Positions 27,301 through 36,666 of a stretch of DNA of 64,000 bases are shown piece by piece. The translations under genes and the position numbers were made by a program. The notes below the pieces were generated by a model. It was not told the DNA's origin. It was given only the letters and a program-made list of their open reading frames with translations, and searched no databases. The DNA is from JAPORK01 sp026710285. GTDB lineage: Bacteria; Pseudomonadota; Gammaproteobacteria; Pseudomonadales; Endozoicomonadaceae. Numbering within the stretch: the stretch's first letter is position 1; each line of letters opens with the position of its first letter. The DNA lies in NCBI GenBank assembly GCA_965201045.1, contig OZ241746.1:4588001-4652000 (forward strand). The letters are read 5' to 3'.

Positions 27301-29869
27301 TGGCAGGTAATATAATCTGTTCTAGCGGTTTTCCGGTTACACTGCTAATCCCTATGGTGACAGCAGTACGATTGTTCTGTGCATCTTCTGAGTAGTGGAT
27401 GATACAACGATGAGCATTATCATACTTGGTGATTTCTGTTTCTCCATCGGGCAGATGTTTTTTGATTAGACGTCCATGAATATCATAATAAAAACGGGTA
27501 GTCAGTACTAACGGTCCTCTCTGTCCCTGTGCATAAAGTGTGCTGGTTGCCACTTCCCCTTCAGCATTGTAACTTATCTGTGTTTTCTGTTGCCATACTC
27601 CATGTTCAGGATCTCCCTGCAGATCAGTTTTTTCAGTATAAGTTGCTAGCTTTCTTCCTGAACCATCAAAAATTACTTTTTCCTGCACACCATTGGGCGT
27701 AGTTAAAATCACACTGTTTTCATTTTCAGATAATTTATACTGCTTTCTGAGCGTTGCTTCAAAAGGTGTACCTACTGCATCAGTACGTGCTGTGATCCGA
27801 CCCATTGCATCATACTTAAAGGTTTGGATATTTTTTTTATCCTCAGAAATTACCCGGAGTGGTTTAGGAATAAATACGCTTTTTTCAGTTATTACTGATG
27901 ATACCGATTGATTCTTTCCTGTATCAATATAATCTGAAGCCGTTTCGGTTCCATTATTATTTAAGGTATACTGATAATGATGTGTAATCTTCTTAACACT
28001 GTCAGCAGGAAGATTCGTTCCTGTTAGTTGTGTCTGTTTTAACAAACCATAGGTGAATGGATTACTTTTATTCTGGTAATAATAACGCGTTTCTGTTCGT
28101 TGTTCATTACCACTTTGAACGCTGTTTTTATACAGTACCAGCGTATAACCCTTATTATTTCTGTTAGCCTCTTTTTTATAAGTCATCGTCGTTATAACCG
28201 GAGACAAGAGTGCACTATTTTTTAGCGGAGCAGGAAATCTTTTTGTTATTTCTGCTAAAGAAGCTACCGGCCAGCCAGCGGGTGCAGCAGGGCAGAAACG
28301 ATCACCATTTTGTGGGCAGTAAATTGTTTCTGCTTTGCGACCATAACTATCAGTTTCACTGATTAACCGCCCGTAATTATCATAACTTCTGTTCACTGTG
28401 GTTGTTAACGGTGCAGACAGATTATCTCCCCACTTTTTATTCACGACCTTTAAAGGCAGAGACCAGGTATCTGGCAGTTGATCAAAAGAAGTATTTGCAC
28501 AACCATCTTCCTTATCTGTACGACAAAAATAAACGATGGTCTCAGTGAGTGGTTTATTCGTTTTATCACTGACTGTTTTAGTATCAATTAATAAATGATA
28601 TTTATTATACGTGCGAATCGTTTGTATCTGACCGTTATCTTGTTTTGTCTGATAGGTGTAACCGGAAGGCGCTTCAAACAGTATATCTGCCTTTGAATCA
28701 GGCAGTCCGGTTAAACCTGCATTGAAACCAAGATAATCATGACTGTTACTGTTTGTTGAAGTATAACTGTAATCTACCTGCATCGCTGGCTGATTTGCAC
28801 CGGGAATGATCCTGACTTCACTGACCACACACATGGATGCAAAGGGTTGTAAAGGATTATTATTAATAATATTGGGTAATTTCATCTCATGACTACAGTC
28901 ATAAGTAAATTCTTTTTCCATTCCGGTAAAATAGTGAATACCCGTCAGCAGATTTCGATCATTGTGCACGGTATCGTAACTTAAGCGAACCAACCTGGCA
29001 TCATTAGCAGCCTGCTGATCATTACTTCCCGGAAACAGAATATTACGTACCTGATCATTTTCTAAACTAATTCGCATATTAACCGGGTGTCCCTGTACAT
29101 CATAACTGGTAACAGTCAGATAGTTATTGTTTCTTGTCAGCGAAATTAAATGACCATTATCGTCAGTTATTTTTTGTAAAAGATGACTTCCGGGCATGTA
29201 GTCAAAATTGACACCTTCTCCACTTTGCTGTTCCATACGAATTTCATAACCATCACGGTCTAAAACATCCTTTAACCCGTTTGCAGATTTAATCACAAGT
29301 CCTCCTTTTTTATCATTGGTAATGATGACATCTTTTAGCTTGTGATAGCGTGGATACCAGCTTCCGTCAGGCTGTTGTTTCAAAAAATAACTTTTCCCTC
29401 CTGCCGTATTCAGCTGATGAGTAGCCGGATTATAGTGGGTCAGATTCCATGCCCAGCCACGCCCTAAATGATCAGGATCACCTTTTGTACCACTGTTATA
29501 ATTCATTTCCAGATCAATATCAGGACCATGACCAAAATTACTCCGTAACAAGCCGACTTTCATAGAAACAAGCAGCATACCTGTTCTGGGATCTACCTGA
29601 CTGTTTCCACTTTTAGCAAAATTAAAGGAGTTGGACCATATGGACAAACCATCACCGCCTGATTCAGCCATTAAAAATTGCTGATGATTGGTTTTATTTT
29701 TTGTATCTGAAGTATTTTTTTTTAGTGGTATTTTCTTATTAGTGTAAGCGTTGTTTTGGTGAGATTTAATTTTTCCAATAGCTAAATTTATTTTTCCAAA
29801 GTATAAAAATAGAAATAAAAATGGTAATATCTTTATAAAAAAGTACAGACGTTTATTAAAGCTAACCAT
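24341..29869 (-). CDS. Gene 5: secreted YD-repeat protein with methyltransferase-like tip
   Basis: The protein has 1,842 residues. The start MVSFNKRLYFF at 29869 is preferred over an upstream in-frame Met nine codons earlier. It is preceded by GGAGATAGAGAAATT, and it aligns with genes 8 and 9. The signal segment is LPFLFLFLYFGKINLAIG. Paired cysteines in the shell (YFCRTDKEDGCAN, IYCPQNGDRFCPAA, MNCNGDNNLCPHD) suit an oxidising compartment. The linker begins VAFEGTVETLGEAATGG and includes EEGLTANTNIM. The tip has VFGCGNHLDIDCNH, FDEIFQEYS (Phe where others have Leu) and LLKPGGKLYVIV, and ends LTFQKPG. The middle of the gene (GDPEHGVWQQKTQ, GMLPAVSVLCTAGDKQPDAR) is the likely relative of gene 6's 3' two-thirds. 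Confidence 0.93.
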   Translation of the reverse strand: MVSFNKRLYFFIKILPFLFLFLYFGKINLAIGKIKSHQNNAYTNKKIPLKKNTSDTKNKTNHQQFLMAESGGDGLSIWSNSFNFAKSGNSQVDPRTGMLLVSMKVGLLRSNFGHGPDIDLEMNYNSGTKGDPDHLGRGWAWNLTHYNPATHQLNTAGGKSYFLKQQPDGSWYPRYHKLKDVIITNDKKGGLVIKSANGLKDVLDRDGYEIRMEQQSGEGVNFDYMPGSHLLQKITDDNGHLISLTRNNNYLTVTSYDVQGHPVNMRISLENDQVRNILFPGSNDQQAANDARLVRLSYDTVHNDRNLLTGIHYFTGMEKEFTYDCSHEMKLPNIINNNPLQPFASMCVVSEVRIIPGANQPAMQVDYSYTSTNSNSHDYLGFNAGLTGLPDSKADILFEAPSGYTYQTKQDNGQIQTIRTYNKYHLLIDTKTVSDKTNKPLTETIVYFCRTDKEDGCANTSFDQLPDTWSLPLKVVNKKWGDNLSAPLTTTVNRSYDNYGRLISETDSYGRKAETIYCPQNGDRFCPAAPAGWPVASLAEITKRFPAPLKNSALLSPVITTMTYKKEANRNNKGYTLVLYKNSVQSGNEQRTETRYYYQNKSNPFTYGLLKQTQLTGTNLPADSVKKITHHYQYTLNNNGTETASDYIDTGKNQSVSSVITEKSVFIPKPLRVISEDKKNIQTFKYDAMGRITARTDAVGTPFEATLRKQYKLSENENSVILTTPNGVQEKVIFDGSGRKLATYTEKTDLQGDPEHGVWQQKTQISYNAEGEVATSTLYAQGQRGPLVLTTRFYYDIHGRLIKKHLPDGETEITKYDNAHRCIIHYSEDAQNNRTAVTIGISSVTGKPLEQIILPATTGMLPAVSVLCTAGDKQPDARITRMIYDGFDRLISTEDPMGRVVQKHYDALGHVTDIINPAGDRMHNVYDLTGHIIKHLIMPVQGGQYLLASAGFNAAGQKLWSAREDGKRTTYHYNVNGQLSGIDKSNGHHIALSYNTIGKAVTDSLDGKVFLRVSFDHHNHKPLTVTDNTGVITYHYRNDGLLASTVRTGINGYASNAETLAYDSYDHLVSRTDSQHNKTIYTLDNLVRPVEKTYQENNGNTTRIEQLFYDSFSRIVKEVYGSGMVRTLTYDPWGQVETVKDRINGKPLHSESYTYDMDGNIICLQRSDDQNRQATINYRYDRLDNLVSMNCNGDNNLCPHDTAFSGDNLKTAPIIIQQNYKFTRLNRIAGVTEKLIDTSSPTWHSLNKTMSYIYANPEVPLRLTAISTQWNNQQPDTHVFVYDTAGNMTIDGKGNKISYNPFNQVTQAMNVNGGVSRYNYDGQGKEVKVVTQQGTRQMLYQEGVLSGEIITDTANNLHRISYPSAEVKTTDNVITDWNESNYKGDVISILKQDKTLKQWSAQQHNIYSPYGMVWSYRKQKTTVPAFQQSLKGFDNEITDTATGWQFLGAGHRTYNPSQRYFVSEDPAGDGYAFGSNNPIMNSDPSGNMPSWMGKAFKLTSIVFTLGMKLSHNKLVRGVGASLIWGAMGIVLGPVSAAGMALAAPAALAFASAVKPANKGLQQASMVTGSVYGGALFAVGLAAIVAGIGAAAGLIGATVAFEGTVETLGEAATGGALEEGLTANTNIMAGIPESSENILAGLHDGVDELVSNSANGTEEGANAAQDEVYDNMVASGEEPAEEAGNTAAATEYIPKPKLGVFGCGNHLDIDCNHSEVTTFSKYFFTYPTYNVDFDEPLSLGEITGRAGEGDFDEIFQEYSRDEQYLQLGFDLLKPGGKLYVIVRNHNDGAEWLYNYALKGEDVFGEDNVQFTKGLDNIKQVGGNFGVANYGDVHEYLLTFQKPG

Positions 29870-30141
29870 AATTTCTCTATCTCCATGAAAGTTCATAAAA
29901 AAATTGTTAAATTAATTTTGTGAGTTAAATTACACCTGACAAATACAATTAAGAGTTACTATAAATTTAGACAAAAGATATTTATTTTAGTTTTATTTAA
30001 TTTTAAACGCCGGAGTATTTTTATACATCACTAAACAACAAAGAACTTTTATTTTTTTAGTATGACTAAAATCAGTTATGATGATATTTTGTTTAGTATT
30101 TATGTATATTATCTTTTGAATATGAGGTTGCAAAGTATGAT

Positions 30142-30234
30142 ATGAAAGGTTACCATGACAGCTTTAAGTCGTTTTCTAACACAGATTACGCTATTTTAAA
30201 AAAGATTATAATAATTCAAAAAAGATTCAAATGA
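30142..30234 (+). CDS. Small ORF, 30 residues, frameshifted version
   Basis: The first 21 codons (MKGYHDSFKSFSNTDYAI then LKK) match the 17866 ORF. A small indel then shifts the frame and the product ends IIIIQKRFK. The Shine-Dalgarno region is GAGGTTGCAA, weaker than the GAGGAG of the intact copy. It is probably a decaying copy, and function is doubtful. Confidence 0.25.
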   Translation: MKGYHDSFKSFSNTDYAILKKIIIIQKRFK

Positions 30235-30300
30235 AAATTTACTCTTCTGACATCATCAGATAAGGGGATTAGTTACTTTATCCTGTTTGGTCTGATACTG

Positions 30301-30431
30301 TTTGCTCTGTGTTAATGTAAACTTAGTAGTATGTTGTGAGTATATTTATTTTTTAAATTAACTCACACTATCTTTTAAAAACTCGCATAATTTATTATCA
30401 AACAATTATCAAGTAATATACACAGACTAAA
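30301..30431. repeat. 131-bp inverted-arm spacer element
   Basis: Arms TTTGCTCTGTG and CACAGACTAAA each carry one change from consensus. The changes are not compensatory, so outer pairing is slightly weakened here. A second arm-like TTTGGTCTG occurs about 15 bp to the left (30286-30294). Confidence 0.5.
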
Positions 30432-30465
30432 ATTACATTTAATACTATTACTAATAGTAAAGCGT

Positions 30466-30486
30466 TGAGCACCACTTAAGTGCTCA
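30466..30486 (-). terminator. Hairpin after gene 6
   Basis: TGAGCAC and GTGCTCA form a 7-bp stem with loop CACTTAA. Outer sequences AAAGCGT and CGTCTTT pair only partly. Confidence 0.4.
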
Positions 30487-30501
30487 CGTCTTTAATTATT
30501 A

Positions 30502-33500
30502 TCAGCCAGGCTTTTGAAATGTTAACAGGTATTCATACGTATCCCTATAGTCTCCGACTCCAAAATTACCTGCTACCTGTTTTATATTATTTAATCCTTT
30601 TGTAAACTGCATATTGCCCTCTCCAAACACATTTTCACCTTTCAATGCATAACGGTAAAGCCAGTTACCACCATCATTTGCATTACGTACAATAACATAC
30701 AACTTGCCACCTGGTCTCAGTAAATCATGTCCTAATTGTAAATATTGTTCATCCATTGAATATTCCTGAAGTATTTCATCAAAAGTACCTTCACCTTCCT
30801 GATCTATTACCTCATCTAAAGACTCTTCAAAATCTAACGTATAACTAGGATGAACAAAGAAATCCTTAGAAAATGTAATAACCTCAACATGATTACAGTC
30901 GAGATCATAACTATTACCACACCCAAAAACACCTAGCTTGGGTTTCGGAATATCCTCAACAGTAGCAGCAGTATTGCCTGCTTCTGCAGATTCCTCGCTT
31001 GCAAGCATCTCATTATGAAGTTCATCTTCGGCTATATTTGCACCTTCTTCGACGCTACTTTCCAACTCCTCCGGACCACCCATTATAAGTTCTGACACTG
31101 CTGCCTGATAGCTTTCACTCAACATACCCTCTGCTACATTTCCAACGCTTTCTGTAGCTGTTCGCGCAGGCATAGGCATTACTTCAACCATAAAACTCCA
31201 ATCTGCTGCTCTTCCTATTGTTGCTGCCCCTCCCGTTGCTGTTGCTTCTACTGTTCCTTCGAAGGCTGCTGTTGCTCCTATCAGACCTGCAGCTGCACCA
31301 ATGCCTGCCATAATAGCCGCCAGTCCCACTGCAAATAATGCACCTCCATAAACACTTCCAGTGACCATTGACGCTTGCTGCAAACCTTTGTTGGCAGGTT
31401 TTACTGCTGATGCAAAAGCTAATGCAGCCGGCGCAGCAAGCGCCATACCTGCAGCAGATACCGGACCTAAGACGATACCCATAGCACCCCATATCAGTGA
31501 TGCTCCAACTCCCCGAACAAGTTTACTATGACTCAATTTCATTCCCAGAGTAAAAACAATGCTAGTCAGTTTAAATGCTTTACCCATCCAGCTTGGCATA
31601 TTACCACTGGGATCGCTATTCATTATCGGATTATTACTGCCAAAAGCATAACCATCGCCGGCAGGATCTTCACTGACAAAGTAGCGCTGAGACGGGTTAT
31701 AGGTACGATGACCGTCGCCTAAAAATTGCCAGCCTGTTGCAGTATCCATTATTTCATTATCAAATCCTCTTAGTGCCTGTTGAAAAGCTGGAACTGTTGT
31801 CTTTTGTTTTCCGTAAGACCATACCATACCATAGGGACTATAAATATTGTGTTGTTGTACACTCCACTGTTTTAACGTTTTATCCTGTTTTAATATGCTA
31901 ATCACATCACCTTTATAATTACTTTCATTCCAGTCAGTAATCACATTATCCGTTGTTTTAACTTCTGCTGACGGATAGCTGATTCTATGCAGATTATTAG
32001 CTGTGTCAGTGATAATCTCACCGCTCAGTACACCTTCCTGATACAGCATCTGCCGGGTTCCCTGTTGAGTCACCACTTTGATTTCTTTTCCCTGACCATC
32101 GTATTTATAGTTACTAACCCCGCCGGCTGCATTAATAACTCGGGTTATCTGATTGAAAGGGTCATAGCTTATTTTATTGCCCTGACCATCAATGGTCATA
32201 TTTCCAGCTGTATCATAAACGAAAGCATGGGTATCAGGTTGCTGATTATTCCACTGTGTACTAATTGCAGTTAATCGCAGTGGTACTTCAGGATTGGCAT
32301 AGATATAAGACATTATTTTATTTAATGAATGCCATGTTGGCGATGAAGTATCAATTAACTTTTCAGTAACACCTGCAATACGATTTAGTCGTGTAAACTT
32401 ATAATTTTGCTGTATAATAATCGGTGCTGTTTTCAGGTTATCACCACTAAAGGCTGTATCATGCGGACAAAGATTGTTGTCTCCGTTACAATTCATTGAG
32501 ACCAGATTATCCAGACGATCATAACGATAATTGATTGTTGCCTGACGATTTTGATCATCATCACTACGCTGTAAACAAATAATATTTCCATCCGCATCGT
32601 AAATATAAGATTCACTATGCAGTGGTTTTCCATTAATCCTGTCTTTTACTGTCTCCACCTGACCCCATGGATTATACGTCAACGTTCTTACCATACCGCT
32701 ACCATAAACTTCCTTTACTATACGGGAAAAAGAGTCATAAAATAACTGCTCAATGCGTGTGGTATTACCATTGTTTTCCTGATAGGTTTTCTCTACTGGT
32801 CTGACCAGGTTGTCAAGTGTATAAATCGTTTTATTATGCTGAGAATCTGTACGACTCACAAGGTGGTGATAGCTATTGTAAGTCAGCGTTTCAGCATTGC
32901 TGTCATATCCGTTAATACCTGTGTGTACTGTACTTGCTAATAGCCCGTCATTGCGATAATGATAAGTGGTAACACTGGTATTATCAGTCACTGTCAGTGG
33001 TTTATGATTATGATGATCAAAACTGACTCGTAAAAATACTTTACCATCCAGACTATCGGTTACTGCCTTGCCAATGGTATTGTAAGACAACGTAATATGG
33101 TGTCCATTAGATTTATCAATACCAGACAACTGACCATTTACATTATAATGGTAAGTGGTTCTTTTACCATCTTCTCTGGCTGACCATAATTTTTGACCTG
33201 CTGCGTTAAAGCCTGCCGATGCCAGCAGATATTGTCCTCCCTGTACAGGCATGATCAGATGTTTAATAACATGACCGGTCAGATCATAAACATTATGCAT
33301 TCTGTCTCCGGCAGGATTGATGATATCGGTTACATGTCCAAGTGCATCATAGTGCTTTTGTACGACTCTTCCCATGGGATCTTCAGTACTAATAAGACGA
33401 TCAAAACCATCGTAAGTCATCCTGGTGATTCTTGCATCTGGCTGTTTATCTCCGGCTGTACAGAGTGCGCTCACAGCAGGCAGCATACCTGTTGTGGCAG

Positions 33501-36063
33501 GTAATATAATCTGTTCTAGCGGTTTTCCGGTTACACTGCTAATCCCTATGGTTACAGTAGTACGATTGTTTTGTGCATCTTCTGAGTAGTGGATTATACA
33601 ACGATGAGCATTATCATACTTGGTGATTTCTGTTTCTCCATCGGGCAGATGTTTTTTGATTAGACGTCCATGAATATCATAATAAAAACGGGTAGTCAGT
33701 ACTAACGGTCCTCTCTGTCCCTGTGCATAAAGTGTGCTGGTTGCCACTTCCTCTTCAGCATTGTAACTTATCTGTGTTTTCTGTTGCCATACTCCATGTT
33801 CAGGATCTCCCTGCAGATCAGTTTTTTCAGTATAAGTTGCTAGCTTTCTTCCTGAACCATCAAAAATTACTTTTTCCTGCACACCATTTGGTGTAGTTAC
33901 AATCACACTGTTTTCATTTTCAGATAATTTATACTGCTTTCTGAGCGTTGCTTCAAAAGGTGTACCTACTGCATCAGTACGTGCTGTGAGCCGACCCAGT
34001 GCATCATACTTAAAGGTTTGAATATTTTTTTTATCTTCAGAAATTACCCGGAGTGGTTTAGGAATAAATACGCTTTTTTCAGTTATTACGGATGATACCG
34101 ACTGATTCTTTCCTGTATCAGTATAATCTGAAGTGGTTTCAGTACCATTCTTATTTAAGGTATACTGATAATGATGTGTAATCTTCTTAACGCTTTCAGC
34201 AGGAAGATTTGTTCCTGTCAGTTGTGTCTGTTTTAACAAACCATAGGTGAGTGGATTACTTTTATCCTGGTAATAATAATGCGTTTCTGTTCGTTGTTCA
34301 TTACCACTTTGAACGCTATTTTGATACAGTACCAGCGTATAACTTCTATTATTTCTGTTAGCCTCTTTTTTATAAGTCATTGTTGTTATCACTGGAGGCA
34401 AAAGCGCACTGTTTTTTAACGGAGCCGGAAATCTTTTTGTCATTTCTGCTAAAGAAGCTACCGGCCAGCCAACGGGTGCAGCAGGGCATAAATGATCTCC
34501 ATTTTGCGGACAATAAATTGTTTCTGCTTTGCGACCATAACTATCGGTTTGACTGATCAACCGTCCGTAATTATCATAACTTCTGTTCACTGTAGTTATT
34601 ACCGGTGCAGACAGATGATCTTCCCACTTTTTATTCACTACCTTTAAAGGCAGAGACCAGGTATCTGGTAGTTGATTAAAAGAAGTATTTGCACAACCAT
34701 CTTGTTTATCTGTACGACAAAAATAAACCATGGTCTCAGTAAGTGGTTTATTCGTTTTATCACTGACTGTTTTAGTATCAATTAATAAATGATATTTATT
34801 ATACGTGCGAATTGTTTGTATCTGACCGTTATCTTGTTTTGTCTGATAAGTGTAACCAGAAGGTGCTTCAAACAGTATATCTGTCTTTGAATCAGGCAGT
34901 CCGTTTAAACCCGCATTGAAACCAAGATAATCATGACCGTTACTGTTTGTTGAAGTATAACTATAATCTACATGCATCGGCGGCTGATTTGCACCAGGAA
35001 TGATTCTGACCTGCCTGACTACACACATGGATGCAAAGGGGTGTAACGGATTATTACTGATAATATGGGGTAATTTCATCTCATGATTACAGTCATAGGT
35101 AAACTCTTTTTCCATTCCGGTAAAATAGTGAATACCCGTCAGCAGATTTTGACCATTGTGCACGGTATCGTAACTCAAACGAACCAGCCTGGAATCATTA
35201 GCAGCCTGCTGATCATTACTTTCCGGAAATAGAATATTACGCACCTGACCATTTTCTAAACTAATACGCATATTAACCGAGTGTCCCTGTACATCATAAC
35301 TAGTAACAGTCAGATAGTTATCTTTTCTTGTGAGTAAAATTGAATGACCATTATCGTCAGTTATTTTTTGTAATAGATGGCTTCCGGATATATAGTCAAA
35401 ATTAACACCGTCTCCATTTTGTTGTTCCATACGAATTTCATAGCCATCACGGTCTAAAATATCCTCTAATCCGTTTGCAGATTTAATCACAAGTCCTCCT
35501 TTTTTATCATTGGTAATGATGACATCTTTTAGCTTGTGATAGCGTGGATACCAGCTTCCGTCAGGGTGCTGTTTCAAAAAATAGCTTTTTCCTCCTGCCG
35601 TGTTCAGCTGATGAGTTGCCGGATTATAGTGGGTTAGATTCCATGCCCAACCATGCCCTAAATGATCCGGATTACCTTTTGTGCCATTGTTATAATTCAT
35701 TTCCAGATCAATATCAGGACCATGACCAAAATTACTCCGTAACAAGCCGACTTTCATAGAAACAAGCAGCATACCTGTTCTGGGATCTACCTGACTGTTT
35801 CCGCTTTTAGCAAAATTAAAAGAGTTGGACCATATGGACAAACCATCACCGCCTGATTCAGCCATTAAAAACCGCTGATGACTGGTTTTATTTTTTGTAT
35901 CTGAAGTATTTTTTTTTAGTGGTATTTTCTTATTAGTGTAAGCATTTTTTTGGTGAGATTTAATTTTTCCGATCGCTAAATTTATTTTTCCAAAGTATAA
36001 AAATAGAAAAAAAATTGGTAGTATCTTTATAAAAAAATATGGACGTCCATTAAAGCTTATCAT
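30502..36063 (-). CDS. Gene 6: secreted YD-repeat protein, mosaic of gene 4-like and gene 5-like parts
   Basis: The protein has 1,853 residues and starts at MISFNGRPYFF, as gene 4 does. The 5' third is almost identical to gene 4 (HIISNNPLHPF, GLNGLPDSKTD, LAEMTKRFPAPLKNSALLPP). From about 34,320 toward the 3' end it matches gene 5 instead (GDPEHGVWQQKTQ, GMLPAVS, QPDARITRM). It shares with gene 7 an inserted Asp (RSDDDQNRQ) and LNKIMSYIY. The linker is the longest (AAFEGTVEATATGG ... SESYQAAVSELIMGGPEELESS). The tip has VFGCGNSYDLDCNH, FDEILQEYS, LLRPGGKLYVIV and end QKPG. The recombinant reading frame remains intact throughout. Confidence 0.93.
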   Translation of the reverse strand: MISFNGRPYFFIKILPIFFLFLYFGKINLAIGKIKSHQKNAYTNKKIPLKKNTSDTKNKTSHQRFLMAESGGDGLSIWSNSFNFAKSGNSQVDPRTGMLLVSMKVGLLRSNFGHGPDIDLEMNYNNGTKGNPDHLGHGWAWNLTHYNPATHQLNTAGGKSYFLKQHPDGSWYPRYHKLKDVIITNDKKGGLVIKSANGLEDILDRDGYEIRMEQQNGDGVNFDYISGSHLLQKITDDNGHSILLTRKDNYLTVTSYDVQGHSVNMRISLENGQVRNILFPESNDQQAANDSRLVRLSYDTVHNGQNLLTGIHYFTGMEKEFTYDCNHEMKLPHIISNNPLHPFASMCVVRQVRIIPGANQPPMHVDYSYTSTNSNGHDYLGFNAGLNGLPDSKTDILFEAPSGYTYQTKQDNGQIQTIRTYNKYHLLIDTKTVSDKTNKPLTETMVYFCRTDKQDGCANTSFNQLPDTWSLPLKVVNKKWEDHLSAPVITTVNRSYDNYGRLISQTDSYGRKAETIYCPQNGDHLCPAAPVGWPVASLAEMTKRFPAPLKNSALLPPVITTMTYKKEANRNNRSYTLVLYQNSVQSGNEQRTETHYYYQDKSNPLTYGLLKQTQLTGTNLPAESVKKITHHYQYTLNKNGTETTSDYTDTGKNQSVSSVITEKSVFIPKPLRVISEDKKNIQTFKYDALGRLTARTDAVGTPFEATLRKQYKLSENENSVIVTTPNGVQEKVIFDGSGRKLATYTEKTDLQGDPEHGVWQQKTQISYNAEEEVATSTLYAQGQRGPLVLTTRFYYDIHGRLIKKHLPDGETEITKYDNAHRCIIHYSEDAQNNRTTVTIGISSVTGKPLEQIILPATTGMLPAVSALCTAGDKQPDARITRMTYDGFDRLISTEDPMGRVVQKHYDALGHVTDIINPAGDRMHNVYDLTGHVIKHLIMPVQGGQYLLASAGFNAAGQKLWSAREDGKRTTYHYNVNGQLSGIDKSNGHHITLSYNTIGKAVTDSLDGKVFLRVSFDHHNHKPLTVTDNTSVTTYHYRNDGLLASTVHTGINGYDSNAETLTYNSYHHLVSRTDSQHNKTIYTLDNLVRPVEKTYQENNGNTTRIEQLFYDSFSRIVKEVYGSGMVRTLTYNPWGQVETVKDRINGKPLHSESYIYDADGNIICLQRSDDDQNRQATINYRYDRLDNLVSMNCNGDNNLCPHDTAFSGDNLKTAPIIIQQNYKFTRLNRIAGVTEKLIDTSSPTWHSLNKIMSYIYANPEVPLRLTAISTQWNNQQPDTHAFVYDTAGNMTIDGQGNKISYDPFNQITRVINAAGGVSNYKYDGQGKEIKVVTQQGTRQMLYQEGVLSGEIITDTANNLHRISYPSAEVKTTDNVITDWNESNYKGDVISILKQDKTLKQWSVQQHNIYSPYGMVWSYGKQKTTVPAFQQALRGFDNEIMDTATGWQFLGDGHRTYNPSQRYFVSEDPAGDGYAFGSNNPIMNSDPSGNMPSWMGKAFKLTSIVFTLGMKLSHSKLVRGVGASLIWGAMGIVLGPVSAAGMALAAPAALAFASAVKPANKGLQQASMVTGSVYGGALFAVGLAAIMAGIGAAAGLIGATAAFEGTVEATATGGAATIGRAADWSFMVEVMPMPARTATESVGNVAEGMLSESYQAAVSELIMGGPEELESSVEEGANIAEDELHNEMLASEESAEAGNTAATVEDIPKPKLGVFGCGNSYDLDCNHVEVITFSKDFFVHPSYTLDFEESLDEVIDQEGEGTFDEILQEYSMDEQYLQLGHDLLRPGGKLYVIVRNANDGGNWLYRYALKGENVFGEGNMQFTKGLNNIKQVAGNFGVGDYRDTYEYLLTFQKPG

Positions 36064-36345
36064 AATTTGCCTATCTTTGTAAAAATTAATAAGAAGTTGC
36101 TGAGTGAAATTTATAGAGCAGATTACACTTAATAAATACAATTAATAATTCCTTGAAATTTAGACAAGAGATATTTATTTTAGTTTTCTTTTTATTTTTT
36201 TTTAAACGACATTAATTTTATATGTTATTCAACAGCAAAACACTTTTATTTTTTTGGTACGACTAAAAATGCTTATATTGATACCTGGTTTATTATTTAT
36301 GTATATTACTTTTTTTGAGTATGAGTGTGTAAAGCATGATATGAA
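34325..36345. repeat. Block shared with gene 4 and its upstream flank (recent copy or conversion tract)
   Basis: This block and about 22,000-24,012 agree almost base for base. It covers the 5' third of the gene, its start region and about 280 bp upstream, including the TTGATA...TATATT pair. Similarity to gene 4 drops left of about 34,320, where gene 5-like sequence begins. Breakpoints were set by eye and are approximate. Confidence 0.6.
36278..36307 (+). promoter_or_regulatory. Possible sigma-70 promoter (copy of the 23946 site)
   Basis: TTGATA and TATATT are spaced 18 bp apart and face a broken small ORF at 36341. The identity to 23946-23975 reflects the shared duplicated block, so it is not independent evidence of function. 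Confidence 0.28.
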
Positions 36346-36447
36346 ATTATCAGCACAGCTTTAAATAATTTTCTAACATAGAGCACGCTATTTTAAATAC
36401 GATTCTAGCAATTGAAAAAAGATTTCAATGAAAATTTACTCTTTTGA
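36341..36447 (+). pseudogene. Broken copy of the small ORF
   Basis: It begins ATGAAATTATCAGCACAGC and carries the same two-base loss as the 24009 copy, ending at codon 8. The downstream sequence to ACTCTTTTGA remains alignable. Confidence 0.45.
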
Positions 36448-36482
36448 CATCATCAGATAAAGGGATTAGTTAATTTATAATG

Positions 36483-36613
36483 TTTGGTCTGTGTTCATGC
36501 AAACTTAGTAATATGTTGCGGGTATGTTTTTGTTTTAAATCACCTCATGCTATCTTTGAAAAGCTTGCATAATTTATTATCAAACAATAATCAGGTAATA
36601 CACACAGACCAAA
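36483..36613. repeat. 131-bp inverted-arm spacer element
   Basis: Arms TTTGGTCTGTG and CACAGACCAAA match perfectly over 11 bp. ATGCAA just inside the left arm can pair with TTGCAT further in, giving a nested stem. Confidence 0.6.
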
Positions 36614-36645
36614 ATTACATTGAATAATAGTATTACTAAAGTGGT

Positions 36646-36666
36646 TGAGCACTATTTAAGTGCTCA
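36646..36666 (-). terminator. Hairpin after gene 7
   Basis: TGAGCAC and GTGCTCA form a 7-bp stem with a 7-nt loop, 12 bp past the stop. The outer stem is lost. Confidence 0.4.

Larger units (their letters stand above)
29870..30501. other. Spacer between genes 6 and 5
   Basis: This 632-bp AT-rich spacer is the longest. Right to left it holds a hairpin (30466-30486), the inverted-arm element (30301-30431) with an extra partial arm TTTGGTCTGATACTG just before it, and a shortened small ORF (30142-30234). The gene 5 upstream box (AAATTTAGACAAAAGATATT) is near 29964. Confidence 0.6.
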
